Assembly (NCBI GenBank): GCA_964619935.1
Contig: CAZUGO010000016.1
Span: 1 to 31,462 of the forward strand
DNA: 31,462 nt
From: CAZUGO01 sp964619935
Lineage (GTDB): Bacteria > Planctomycetota > Phycisphaerae > UBA1845 > CAIVHJ01
Reading direction: 5' to 3'
Positions 1-6,968 of the stretch are shown in pieces; position 1 is the stretch's first letter; each line of letters opens with the position of its first letter. The translations under genes were made by a program, and so were the position numbers. The notes below the pieces were generated by a model, which made no database searches, was not told where the DNA came from, and saw nothing but the letters and a program-made list of their open reading frames with translations.

Positions 1-6
1 GACGCG

Positions 7-1023
7 TTAGCAGGGCCCCCAGGCACCCAGCAGCATCGCCAAGTCAGACGCGTTCACGACGTCGTCGCTGTTCAGATCGGCCAGATGCCCTGGATTGGGC
101 CCCCAGGCTCCGAGGAGTACGGCGAGGTCCGCGGCATTGACCGAGCCGTTGTCATCCAGGTCCTGCTGGCAAAGAACAGCACACGCCGCAAAGACCGGCG
201 GATCCCCGGCGCCCGTCCAGGCCGCGACGAACTGGGCGGCATCGCTGCAATCGACCCCACCATCGTCGGTGAAGTCGGCCCAGGCGCAGCCGACCCAGTT
301 GCCCGATTCTGTGGTCAGGCACTCTTCGAAGAACGGCAGGTCCGCCGAATCAACCGCTCCGTCTGCTGTAAAGTCACCCTCGCTGCCGATTGGCCCCCAG
401 CGGATGTAATCCCAGGTGGTGGTGCTGGGCTCGAGCTTGGATTTCGCTCGGAACTTGACCTCCGGTGGCCAGGGCGGATTCCACAAAGGACCCACGGGAA
501 CCCCCGAGAAGATCACCTCTCCGTCCACGTAAATTCCGTACGCCTCGCCCAGGTTTTCGCCGAAGAGTTCGACGCGAAACGTATGCGGTATTCCCGGCTC
601 AAGGTCGTGCAGGCTCGAAAACTCATTTGCGATAAGCCGGAAGCGGTCATCGGAGATCGTGAAGTGGTAACCATCAAAATCCCCGTCCCAGACGAGGAAC
701 GCGGAAGGCGCCGTAAAGCCAAGTTCCTCGCTTGGGCCGTCGGTAACGACGCGCCACTCAGCAAACCAGGACGTTTCCGCCGACAGTCCGGCGAGGAGCT
801 GCGAATAGTCGAACTGAGACCCGGCATTTGGAAAACTCTTGCAAAGGGGCACAACCTGAACGAGGTGGCCGACGCCATCAAGACTCTGCTCCGGCTCACA
901 CACGATTTGGTCCAGTGTCCACCCCGCTTCCTCGGGAAGAGCGTCGCATTCGTAAGTGTAAACGTCGGCCGAAGCAATCTGCACCAGAACGAACATGAGC
1001 CCGGCAGCGCATCGCGTAACCAT
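7..1023 (-). CDS. Secreted dockerin/EF-hand repeat protein, LamG-like
   Basis: This is a 338-residue secreted protein of unknown substrate. An N-terminal signal peptide (about 1-19, hydrophobic core LMFVLVQIA) is followed by a beta-rich region (about 20-210). Motifs such as AYGIYVDGEV (161-170) and TTTWDYIRWG resemble LamG/concanavalin-like domains. The C-terminus carries paired Ca-binding dockerin-type loops: DFTADGAVD near 217, DFTDDGGVD near 250, DLDDNGSVN near 288 and DLNSDDVVN near 316, ending in LLGAWGPC. Such tails are typical of planctomycete (Phycisphaerae) secreted proteins. The ATG at 1023 is preceded on its strand by a GAGAGGGG purine run. It is divergent from the gene starting at 1092, with only 68 bp between them. 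The fold is an inference; secretion and Ca-binding repeats are clearly visible. Confidence 0.85.
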   Translation of the reverse strand: MVTRCAAGLMFVLVQIASADVYTYECDALPEEAGWTLDQIVCEPEQSLDGVGHLVQVVPLCKSFPNAGSQFDYSQLLAGLSAETSWFAEWRVVTDGPSEELGFTAPSAFLVWDGDFDGYHFTISDDRFRLIANEFSSLHDLEPGIPHTFRVELFGENLGEAYGIYVDGEVIFSGVPVGPLWNPPWPPEVKFRAKSKLEPSTTTWDYIRWGPIGSEGDFTADGAVDSADLPFFEECLTTESGNWVGCAWADFTDDGGVDCSDAAQFVAAWTGAGDPPVFAACAVLCQQDLDDNGSVNAADLAVLLGAWGPNPGHLADLNSDDVVNASDLAMLLGAWGPC

Positions 1024-1091
1024 GGTTGTTACCCCTCTCGTTTTGGGGTCAAAGTCAGGATCGGGACCATTCTACCAAAAAGGAGAACACA

Positions 1092-1529
1092 ATGGCTACC
1101 CTAGTGAGACAAGTTGTTGGGATTCTGGCAGTTACGGCGCTCGCGGTGACCGTCGGCCACGAGGCCATGGCGGCGTGTCCGACTCCCCCCACCAACCACG
1201 ACTGCAAGTGCAACGGCGACGACAGTGCGTGGGTCTGTGCGTCGTGGGGAACCGCGGGCACGCCCCAGGAGGGCTTCGACTTCGTGGTGACTTTTCCAGG
1301 CGGTGGCGCAGCACCGAACGTGGAATTTCGAACGGGCGACCCAGGGTGGAAAATTTACGGGGAAGAAACGGCTTCACCCAACGACCTGATCAGCATCGGG
1401 GACATCACGCTAGATCCAACCGCGGCGGAGGCTGCCCTAGGAACAATGATGACACCCAAAGGAAGAAAGGACAAAACACATGGGCGATTCAGAGAACACC
1501 AAGGAAATGATGATGGACGCAGAAGCTAG
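1092..1529 (+). pseudogene. Secreted protein gene, probably truncated at its 3' end
   Basis: The ORF has 145 codons from the ATG at 1092, which follows an AAGGAGAA ribosome binding site at 1079-1086. The longer reading from 1026 lacks a signal. The product starts with a signal peptide (MATLVRQVVGILAVTALAVT, cleaved after AMAA) and a Cys-containing beta-rich stretch to about residue 115 (ending SIGDITLDPTAAEAAL). From there the composition changes abruptly to a charged tail (PKGRKDKTHGRFREHQGNDD) that overlaps the start of the next gene by 50 bp in another frame. I read this as a secreted-protein gene cut by the left edge of a mobile element near 1440, but a genuinely short protein is possible. 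No family recognised. Confidence 0.6.
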
Positions 1530-1908
1530 GCAAGAATTTGCGGAGCTGTGCAGATCGAACAATGGTGTGCCAGATCCTGAGGAGGTCGTCAGAAGGGCCA
1601 AGGATCCGAAGAGCAGTTTGCACAAATACTTTACGTGGGACGACGCCGTTGCCGCTAAAGAGCACCTGTGCGTACGGCGTACGGCGGACGATCTCCTGGA
1701 AGAGTGGCTACGGACCTATACGGCGGACGATCTCCTGGAAGAGTGGCGACGGACCTATGATGAAGTTCAGCGATTTGCGGGACACATGTCGGTCGCCGGC
1801 ATGGGGGATCGGATGTCCGAGAGGATGTCCGAGTTGATGTCCGAGTTGATGTCCGAGTTTAATCGGATCCACGCAGAAATTTTGGCCATCAAAGAAGACA
1901 CTGCCTGA
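1480..1908 (+). CDS. Phage/mobile-element type protein with internal tandem repeats
   Basis: This is a 142-residue acidic protein with no signal peptide. Residues about 30-62 (PEEVVRRAKDPKSSLHKYF, then TWDDAVAAKEHL) match a motif I know from many phage and prophage hypothetical proteins (pattern A-x-D-P-x-S-x-L-H-x-x-F-x-W-D-D-x-x-A), whose function is not known. Two internal repeats follow: a 13-residue duplication TADDLLEEW(L/R)RTY and a run of MSE(R/L/F) units (MSERMSELMSELMSEF). The C-terminus is probably a helix or coiled coil. Base composition is visibly lower in GC than the flanks, consistent with acquired DNA. A strong terminator lies about 80 bp after the stop. Confidence 0.7.
   Translation: MGDSENTKEMMMDAEARQEFAELCRSNNGVPDPEEVVRRAKDPKSSLHKYFTWDDAVAAKEHLCVRRTADDLLEEWLRTYTADDLLEEWRRTYDEVQRFAGHMSVAGMGDRMSERMSELMSELMSEFNRIHAEILAIKEDTA
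1680..1757 (+). repeat. 39-bp tandem duplication inside the phage-type gene
   Basis: Two adjacent 39-bp units, each reading ACGGCGGACGATCTCCTGG and continuing to GACCTAT, encode TADDLLEEWLRTY and TADDLLEEWRRTY. They differ essentially only at the CTA/CGA (Leu/Arg) codon. The length is a multiple of three, so the frame is kept. It looks like a recent slippage or unequal-crossover duplication. Confidence 0.85.
1813..1860 (+). repeat. Four 12-bp tandem repeats, ATGTCCGAGNNN
   Basis: Four units start at 1813, 1825, 1837 and 1849: ATGTCCGAGAGG, ATGTCCGAGTTG twice, and ATGTCCGAGTTT. They encode MSER-MSEL-MSEL-MSEF. A degenerate fifth unit (ATGGGGGATCGG) sits directly upstream at 1801. The register keeps the reading frame. 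Confidence 0.9.
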
Positions 1909-1940
1909 ATCTCTGCCTGATCGCGGCCTGGCGGTGTGCC

Positions 1941-1981
1941 GCAAGGCACGGCACGGCAGGCTTGGCAAGGCACGGCACGGC
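1941..1981 (+). repeat. 17-bp direct repeat gcaaggcacggcacggc
   Basis: Two exact copies of gcaaggcacggcacggc lie at 1941-1957 and 1965-1981, 24 bp apart start to start. They sit between the end of the phage-type gene and its terminator. The surrounding GGCACGG motif recurs once more at the terminator stem. No function recognised. Confidence 0.8.
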
Positions 1982-1990
1982 GATGCAGGC

Positions 1991-2028
1991 ACGGCCGGGG
2001 GCGTCATGCTCCCGGCCGTTTTTTTTTT
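1991..2028 (+). terminator. Strong rho-independent terminator
   Basis: A nine-base stem, ACGGCCGGG (1991-1999) with CCCGGCCGT (2011-2019), encloses an 11-base loop and is followed directly by an uninterrupted T tract (2019-2028). It would terminate transcription of the gene ending at 1908. It is the clearest intrinsic terminator in the first half of the window. Confidence 0.92.
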
Positions 2029-2056
2029 GCGGATCGCGAGCATATCGCGTGCGGAT

Positions 2057-2299
2057 CTAGAAGTATGGAATTGATTCGATGTCCTGGTACGGCACCTGGT
2101 CATCATCGACGGCGTCCAAGACGGCCATGGGACCCGACGTCTGCCTAATCGCAACCAGTTGATGGTAGATCGTCTGTCTGGTGACCCCGAAGTGCTCTGC
2201 GGCCGCCACGACGACGCCATGCGGCGAATCATGCTGGCGAATGTACTCCAGCATCCACCGAAGCAAAGCGACGTCGACGGCATCCAATTGGCACCCCAC
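2057..2299 (-). CDS. Small helix-turn-helix protein, sigma region-4-like
   Basis: This 80-residue ORF starts at a GTG (2297-2299). Residues about 31-50 (VAAAEHFGVTRQTIYHQLVA) form a classic helix-turn-helix resembling sigma region 4 or a small DNA-binding regulator, and the preceding residues 8-22 look like an amphipathic helix. The ORF lies in exactly the same frame as the upstream gene ending at 2303, separated by only TAG and CGT, so it may be the C-terminal half of one protein (see findings). The C-terminal tail is acidic. Mobile-element context. DNA binding is well supported; independent translation is uncertain. Confidence 0.6.
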   Translation of the reverse strand: MGCQLDAVDVALLRWMLEYIRQHDSPHGVVVAAAEHFGVTRQTIYHQLVAIRQTSGPMAVLDAVDDDQVPYQDIESIPYF

Positions 2300-2302
2300 A
2301 CG

Positions 2303-2560
2303 CTACATCGCCGCTGACATGTTCCCCATTCCTTCGCCCCACGATGGTGCAAGTTCACTCCATACAAGCTCGGTGCGGAACTCCCGGCGATAGTGCCCCG
2401 TGATTGCCCCACACGGCGACTTGCCTTCGAGAAGGGCGCGCCACGCTTCCTGGACCGCATCTGGTCGCCAGTCCGCCGGCAATCGTTGTAGCGTCGCCCG
2501 GACCCGGTCCCGCCATTCAGCGGGCAGCATCTGAACCGACGCGTTGATTGTGTCATCCAT
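2303..2560 (-). CDS. Small sigma-region-2-like protein of a mobile element
   Basis: The ORF has 85 codons from the ATG at 2560; an alternative start lies at 2578 and no strong Shine-Dalgarno is seen. The helical core PADWRPDAVQEAWRALLEG (28-46), followed by a basic HYRREFR segment, resembles the D-x-x-Q-E-A/V-W segment of ECF-type sigma region 2. That assignment is by motif only. It ends in TAG and the HTH gene follows in the same frame two codons later. The gene faces away from the AT-rich segment at 2618-2760, which probably holds its promoter. It could also be an unrelated phage protein. Confidence 0.5.
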   Translation of the reverse strand: MDDTINASVQMLPAEWRDRVRATLQRLPADWRPDAVQEAWRALLEGKSPCGAITGHYRREFRTELVWSELAPSWGEGMGNMSAAM

Positions 2561-2672
2561 GAACCCCGATGATAGCATCGCGGCTGGGATCACAAATACC
2601 CCACGAACCCCGAACACCTAGCTGAAGTCGTCTGGGAGTCTATACCGGATTTGTTTTTGAAATGTAGCAAAT

Positions 2673-2701
2673 ACCGCGATATCGTGCTAAAAACCGCGAT
2701 A
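2673..2701. promoter_or_regulatory. Direct repeats ACCGCGATA, possible operator
   Basis: ACCGCGATA occurs at 2673-2681 and 2693-2701 (TATCGCGGT on the reverse strand), exactly 20 bp apart, or two helical turns. Homology between the 20-bp units extends beyond the core. They lie in an AT-rich stretch 110-140 bp upstream of the sigma-like gene and could bind a regulator. Just beyond them, an imperfect inverted repeat ATGCTT...AAGCAT spans 2710-2734. No gene is seen in 2618-2791. Confidence 0.4.
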
Positions 2702-2791
2702 GTCTGAATATGCTTGCAAGTGTTTGCGAAGCATGTTAAGGTGTTGTCCAACAAAGGGCTTGTAGGCTTTCGGCGTCGCCCAAGAAGGCGA

Positions 2792-2833
2792 TTCGCAATG
2801 CGAAGGTCAGGGGTTCGATCCCCCTCGTCTCCA
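2792..2833 (+). other. 3' half of tRNA-Ala(CGC), probable attachment-site scar
   Basis: The sequence reads as the 3' part of a tRNA starting in the anticodon loop. It has loop TTCGCAA (anticodon CGC), stem strand TGCGA, variable loop AGGTC, T-arm AGGGG-TTCGATC-CCCCT, acceptor CGTCTCC and discriminator A. T at position 70 and A73 fit alanine identity (G3:U70). Upstream of 2792 the complementary anticodon stem (TCGCA), D-arm and 5' acceptor are absent. A tRNA 3' half beginning at the anticodon loop is what tyrosine-integrase elements leave at one end of an insertion. Confidence 0.75.
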
Positions 2834-3016
2834 TCGTCAGTGCTGCCGAATGGTAGAGGCAATCCGCAGCGAGAAGGCCCGGCAGTATGGGGTTAGCTGT
2901 CGAGACCATCGAGAAGGGATCGCCGCTCTGGGCTGCGGTGGTGGCGCTTCACGCCCATGCGAAGCATTTTGCGTGTCGAAGTGGCGGGATCAGCATCAGC
3001 GTAAAACAGGTGCAGA

Positions 3017-3203
3017 TCAGCTAGACGCCTGAGCCTCATACGCATAGACAGGCTCAACGACCAAGTCTTCCTCGTCGGGAGCAGCAAGCGGCGGAAGCTG
3101 CTCGACGGAGTATTCGCGCACCTTCTCTTGAATCTCCTTCGTTGATCCTCTCAAAGTTCTCGGCGAACTGCCTCTCGGTAAGCTCTTCGCGTGGTGGCTG
3201 CAT
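3017..3203 (-). pseudogene. Small frameshifted protein gene
   Basis: From the ATG at 3203 (after an AGGGGT motif) one frame reads MQPPREELTERQFAENFERI. After about 22 codons the frame +1 to it reads EIQEKVREYSVEQLPPLAAP to a stop at 3017, ending in PVYAYEAQASS. Joined by a one-base shift in the AAGGAG stretch near 3140 they give a plausible 61-residue acidic helical protein; either frame alone switches to low-quality sequence. Alternatively the second frame belongs to a 108-codon ORF starting at 3343 (MTTYRTTYRLLP). Mobile-element remnant; no family recognised. Confidence 0.35.
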
Positions 3204-3368
3204 GGTGCTACCCCTGGCTTCGGCTCCTGCCTCGCTTTCGGGCCGCGATCCGTGGCCGATCGCCCCTCCGGCTTTGCTATCGGCAGCAGGGTGCGTGCGG
3301 CTCCATCCGGCAAAAGGCGATACGTGGTGCGATACGTGGTCATTGGGTTAGACCAGCAAGGCCAGGCG

Positions 3369-3494
3369 TCAGGCGCGCGCCGCTCCGAACACAAAGACCG
3401 CCGGCTGCCACACTTGCCGAAACCGTGGGGTCGGCGCAAAGCGGTCGCAGCATGTCCGTTTCGCCGGGGCGGTGTTGCGGTCGCTTGAATCCAT
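3369..3494 (-). CDS. Possible 41-residue ORF, unknown
   Basis: The ATG at 3494 is preceded by GAGAGGGG at good spacing. The product (MDSSDRNTAPAKRTCCDRF...) is basic, has a CC pair and matches nothing I know. It lies on the same strand as, and just upstream of, the frameshifted small gene. Weak support; it may be chance. Confidence 0.2.
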   Translation of the reverse strand: MDSSDRNTAPAKRTCCDRFAPTPRFRQVWQPAVFVFGAARA

Positions 3495-3654
3495 GAGGCC
3501 CCTCTCGGTATTCTGGTTGTGCGATGTTGGCAGGCTGGACCTGCTGGCATCGAGAGTCAATTGGCGCCAACTCGTTCACGTCCTAGGAGTTTGGGCGCTT
3601 GAGTGTGTTGTGAGTTGCGGGCGGGCTGCATCATTGAGACTTGGAGGAGAGAAC

Positions 3655-5898
3655 ATGTTACGCTTTCTGGCAGCAGTGGCTATCTGTGGTGTCTTGACCG
3701 CTTCCGCGATTCCCAGCGAAGTCGCGCCGCAATTGGGGGATGCGGCGCAACCCGGCGGAGACGTCGGTCCCTTGCGCGTGTCTTCCAACGACTGCATTGA
3801 CAGCGGTGACTTCTGCACCCAGAGCCAAGGAGGATGGGGCACCAATTGCCACGGCCACAATCCTGGCTGCCTGCGGGACCAGTACTTCGCCGCGGTGTTC
3901 CCTGGCGGCCTGATCGTCGGTGATCCGGACGGTGCCGACGGGGACGGGCTGTTTGCCATCGTGCTGACCTCATCCGCGGCGGTCAGGGATTACCTGCCGG
4001 GCGGGGGAACGCCAGCGGTGTTGTCCGCCGACTACACGAATCCGAACTACACATCCGCCGGCGTCTTCGGTGCCCAACTGGTTGCGGCCACCCTGAACGT
4101 GGCCTTTGACGCCGCCGGCCTGGGCCTGTGCACGCTGACGGGCAGTTGCAGCTTCGCCAATCCACCGGGGACGCTGGGAACGCTGACGTACATCTGTGGG
4201 GTCGATGATGACTTGATCGGCCTGACGGTCAACGAGGTTCTGGCGCTGGCCAACACCGCCATCAGCGGCGGCGGCACGCCTGCCGGGGTGTCGATTTCCA
4301 ATTTGAACAACGCCCTGTCGATCTTCAACGAGGCCTTCTCGGACTGCAGCGGTTCGGGGAGTTGCCTCCGGTTGGACTGCGATCCCTGCGAACAGGTGGA
4401 TTGCGACGATCAAGTTGCATGTACCGTCGATAGCTGTGTGGATGGGATTTGCCAGCATGAGCCGAATGATGGCGCCTGTGACGACGCTGCTGATTGCACC
4501 CTGGACTCCTGCGATCCGAAACAGGGATGCCTGAACATTCCAGATAATTCGCGATGCAGCGACAGCATCGACTGCACCGAGGACTTGTGTGTGGACGGGG
4601 TCTGTTTCAACGTACCTGACAATGCCTCCTGTACCGACGGCGTGGAGTGCACCGTCGATCTCTGCAGTCCGGTGTCCGGATGTCTGAGCATGCCCGATGA
4701 TGCCGCCTGCGATGACGGCAACCGGTGCACCATCGACGACTGTGTTTTGGGAGGTGGATGCGTCAACACGCCGATCGTGTGCGCTGACGGTGAGTTCTGC
4801 AACGGCGTCGAGACCTGCAATCCCGGCACTGGCGAATGCGAGTCCTCCGGCGATCCCTGCCCCGGCACCATGTGCAATACCTGCCAGGAGGACACCGACA
4901 CCTGCCTCGACCCCGCAGGCACCCCCTGCGACGACCAGGACCCCTGCACGTCCTTCGACGGCACCCCGCTGGGTGACGACGCCTGCGACGGTATGGGCAC
5001 CTGCCTCGGAACCCCGATCGCTTGCAGTGATGAGGACATCTGTACCCAGCAAGAGATGTGCGATCCGAAGACCGGGGAATGCACCAGCACCTTTGTGCCG
5101 CAATGCCCGGGCATCGACATCGTGTTCATCGTTGACACCTCCGGCTCCATGCTGGACGAAGCCAACACGATCTGCGACACCATCGACGCCATCTTGCTCG
5201 ATGTTCAGAATGAACTGGATAACCCGATGTTCCCGGAAAACGTGCCGGTGTCGGTAACCATTTACGGAATCTCGGAGGATGCCGACGATTTTGCTCCACC
5301 GGACTTCCAGTGCCTGACCAACAACGTCCAGGACGTCTTCGGCCCTGAAGTCCCGGGTAACGACCCCTGTCCGGGTCTGGATGGTTGCTCCACCGCTGAG
5401 TCCCGCCGTGAGAGCTGGGGCCCGGCGACGTCGATTGTTGCCGCCGAGTTCCCCTGGCAGCCGCCGGCCGACGCGGTGCGCCTGATCATCCCGATCAGCG
5501 ACGAAGGGCCGTGCTGTGGGGGTGATGAGGTGCAGTTTGCCTGTGGCCTCACTGACATGCTCTCGATTACCAACGCCATCGCAATCGCCGATGACAACGG
5601 CGTGGTGGTCTCGCCGATCATCGGAACGCTGCCCCTGGGGGCTCCGATGTGCATCGCAGACTTTGCAGCCGAATTGGCGGACGGGACGGGCGGAACGTCA
5701 TTCAACACCAGCGATGTGGCCCAACTGCCTGACGCCATCGTGGACCTGATCACCAGTACTTGCCCGTGCTTCACGCCCTCGGCGGGAGCCACGGTCAGGC
5801 CGCAGCGCACCATGATCCGAACGCTGAGCCAACCAAGCCCAAGCCTTGGCTACCCGGTTCCGAACCGTGAACCGGTTGAGGAGCAAGACGAGGAGTAG
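3655..5898 (+). CDS. Large secreted Cys-rich von Willebrand factor A protein
   Basis: This is a 747-residue surface or secreted protein. The start at 3655 is fixed by GGAGGAG (3643-3649) and the signal peptide MLRFLAAVAICGVLTASA; the frame is open further upstream without a signal. Residues about 25-235 form a Gly/Asp/Asn-rich domain of unknown family. Residues about 238-483 hold repeated Cys motifs (C-x-D-x-x-x-C-T-x-D-x-C, CNGVETCNPGTGEC) of the MopE-like metal-binding type. Residues about 485-720 are a von Willebrand A domain with MIDAS motif DTSGS (494-498). The tail is acidic (PVEEQDEE). A likely role is metal-dependent adhesion or matrix binding, by family knowledge. A terminator follows 25 bp after the stop. 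Confidence 0.88.
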   Translation: MLRFLAAVAICGVLTASAIPSEVAPQLGDAAQPGGDVGPLRVSSNDCIDSGDFCTQSQGGWGTNCHGHNPGCLRDQYFAAVFPGGLIVGDPDGADGDGLFAIVLTSSAAVRDYLPGGGTPAVLSADYTNPNYTSAGVFGAQLVAATLNVAFDAAGLGLCTLTGSCSFANPPGTLGTLTYICGVDDDLIGLTVNEVLALANTAISGGGTPAGVSISNLNNALSIFNEAFSDCSGSGSCLRLDCDPCEQVDCDDQVACTVDSCVDGICQHEPNDGACDDAADCTLDSCDPKQGCLNIPDNSRCSDSIDCTEDLCVDGVCFNVPDNASCTDGVECTVDLCSPVSGCLSMPDDAACDDGNRCTIDDCVLGGGCVNTPIVCADGEFCNGVETCNPGTGECESSGDPCPGTMCNTCQEDTDTCLDPAGTPCDDQDPCTSFDGTPLGDDACDGMGTCLGTPIACSDEDICTQQEMCDPKTGECTSTFVPQCPGIDIVFIVDTSGSMLDEANTICDTIDAILLDVQNELDNPMFPENVPVSVTIYGISEDADDFAPPDFQCLTNNVQDVFGPEVPGNDPCPGLDGCSTAESRRESWGPATSIVAAEFPWQPPADAVRLIIPISDEGPCCGGDEVQFACGLTDMLSITNAIAIADDNGVVVSPIIGTLPLGAPMCIADFAAELADGTGGTSFNTSDVAQLPDAIVDLITSTCPCFTPSAGATVRPQRTMIRTLSQPSPSLGYPVPNREPVEEQDEE

Positions 5899-5923
5899 CC
5901 CGCTGTTCCCGCACTGAATCATC

Positions 5924-5953
5924 AGCAGCCCCGGCAGCCGCCGGGGCTGCTTT
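5924..5953 (+). terminator. Intrinsic terminator after the vWA gene
   Basis: A perfect 12-bp stem AGCAGCCCCGGC (5924-5935) / GCCGGGGCTGCT (5940-5951) with a 4-base loop is followed by a short T run (TTT). It lies 25 bp after the stop codon. Confidence 0.8.
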
Positions 5954-5956
5954 GTG

Positions 5957-6474
5957 TCAGGAATGTTGTGATTGGCATGGCAGTTCGGCAGATTCGCGCA
6001 GGTCGCGCGTGAGCCAAAGCGGCAGGTGCTTGTGGCAGGAATCTGCCAAAGACGCATGCCGGCACGGCCGGGGCTGCAGCGGGTGGCTCGGAAATGGCAT
6101 GGCGGCCATGCACGTGAGCATCTGCTGGCGAATGGCCCGGAAGTTGCTACTCGCTCCTGGGGCGCGACCGGCAGGCTGGACCGGACATGCATTCCTGCAA
6201 CCGGCAACGCCCTGATGCGGTAACATTGAATGAAGAAGCGGTGGGTGACTGCCCGTTGGCGTGTGAACCCGGCTGCGAACACACCCCTCCCGAATACTTC
6301 TTTTTGACTGGTTTGAGGTGGCGGCGTCTGGACCTGACGTTCCGCAGTCCGTCGCCCGAGGAGTACAACCCCTATGATTGCGCGCTGACTTCCGATGGAT
6401 CGTAACAGGCAAGGAGGTCGTCCCCAAGTGAAATAGTTTGTCACATTGTTCCTGAACTCCAAGGAGATCGTTCG
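5957..6474. other. Intergenic stretch without a recognised gene
   Basis: About 520 bp between the vWA gene terminator and the next start. Open frames here on both strands have low-complexity or shadow-like composition. No clear promoter or hairpin was found apart from the AAGGAG ribosome binding site at its end (6461-6466). Confidence 0.5.
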
Positions 6475-6897
6475 ATGACTCGCAAGAACATAGTTCTGTC
6501 GTGTACCGCCATGGGGGCGGTGGTGTGCCTCGCGGTGTTGGCTCCGGCTTTTGCCCAGATTCGGGACCTCATCAAACCGAAAGAAGTCACGGTGACCGGC
6601 AGGGTGGTCGATCTGCACTGCCTGATGACCGGCACCTGGATGTCGGCAGATCATGCCAAGTGCACCGCTGACTGCATCCGAGCCGGCGTGCCGGCAGCGC
6701 TGGAGACCAAAGACGGCATCTACGTGCTGGGGACGTTCAACCGGAACGTGTCCGAAGCCCTGCTCCCGTTTGCATTCAAGATGACCGAGGTCAGCGGGAA
6801 CGTGTATGAGAAGCACAACATCCGCTACCTGGACTTCAAGACCATCAAGGAGGCCAACGAGATCAAGTCCATGGATCGACCGCTGGATGTCGAATAA
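6475..6897 (+). CDS. Small secreted protein with conserved-looking DxHC / HxxCxxxC motif
   Basis: 140 residues, with the start set by AAGGAG eight bases upstream. Signal peptide 1-27 ends in APAFA. The mature part begins VTVTGRVVDLHC; the pattern D46-x-H48-C49, then H60-x-x-C63-x-x-x-C67, followed by a GIYVLG strand, suggests a metal or redox site (two to three Cys plus His). I recall similar short secreted proteins in Planctomycetes and related bacteria but cannot name a family. No membrane segment is seen other than the signal. It is monocistronic, with a hairpin 43 bp downstream. Confidence 0.8.
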   Translation: MTRKNIVLSCTAMGAVVCLAVLAPAFAQIRDLIKPKEVTVTGRVVDLHCLMTGTWMSADHAKCTADCIRAGVPAALETKDGIYVLGTFNRNVSEALLPFAFKMTEVSGNVYEKHNIRYLDFKTIKEANEIKSMDRPLDVE

Positions 6898-6939
6898 CAG
6901 CCGTGGGTCACGCCGAGTGACTGACGGAACGTGGATCGT

Positions 6940-6968
6940 GTGGCGGGGAGCCCAGTGCTTCCCGCCAC
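6940..6968 (+). terminator. Hairpin after the small secreted gene
   Basis: Stem GTGGCGGG (6940-6947) / CCCGCCAC (6961-6968), extended by three inner pairs including one G-T. It lacks a real T tract, so it is either a weak terminator or an mRNA-end-stabilising hairpin. The remaining bases to 7331 (about 360 bp) hold no gene I can support. Confidence 0.45.

Noticed and set aside
85..1104. Long forward ORF opposite the dockerin protein
   Set aside because: Shadow frame in high-GC DNA; the reverse strand has the signal peptide and EF-hand repeats.
2590..2862. Reverse-strand ORF containing GDRTPDLRIANRLL
   Set aside because: It is the antisense translation of the tRNA-Ala 3' half; such phrases are well-known spurious ORFs over tRNA genes.
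2837..2875. D-arm-like GCC-GAATGGTAGA-GGC, suggesting another tRNA
   Set aside because: No matching acceptor, anticodon or T-arm could be built around it.
2850..3032. 60-codon forward ORF just after the tRNA fragment (MVEAIRSEKARQYG...)
   Set aside because: Composition degenerates after the first residues and no ribosome binding site is seen; too weak to call.
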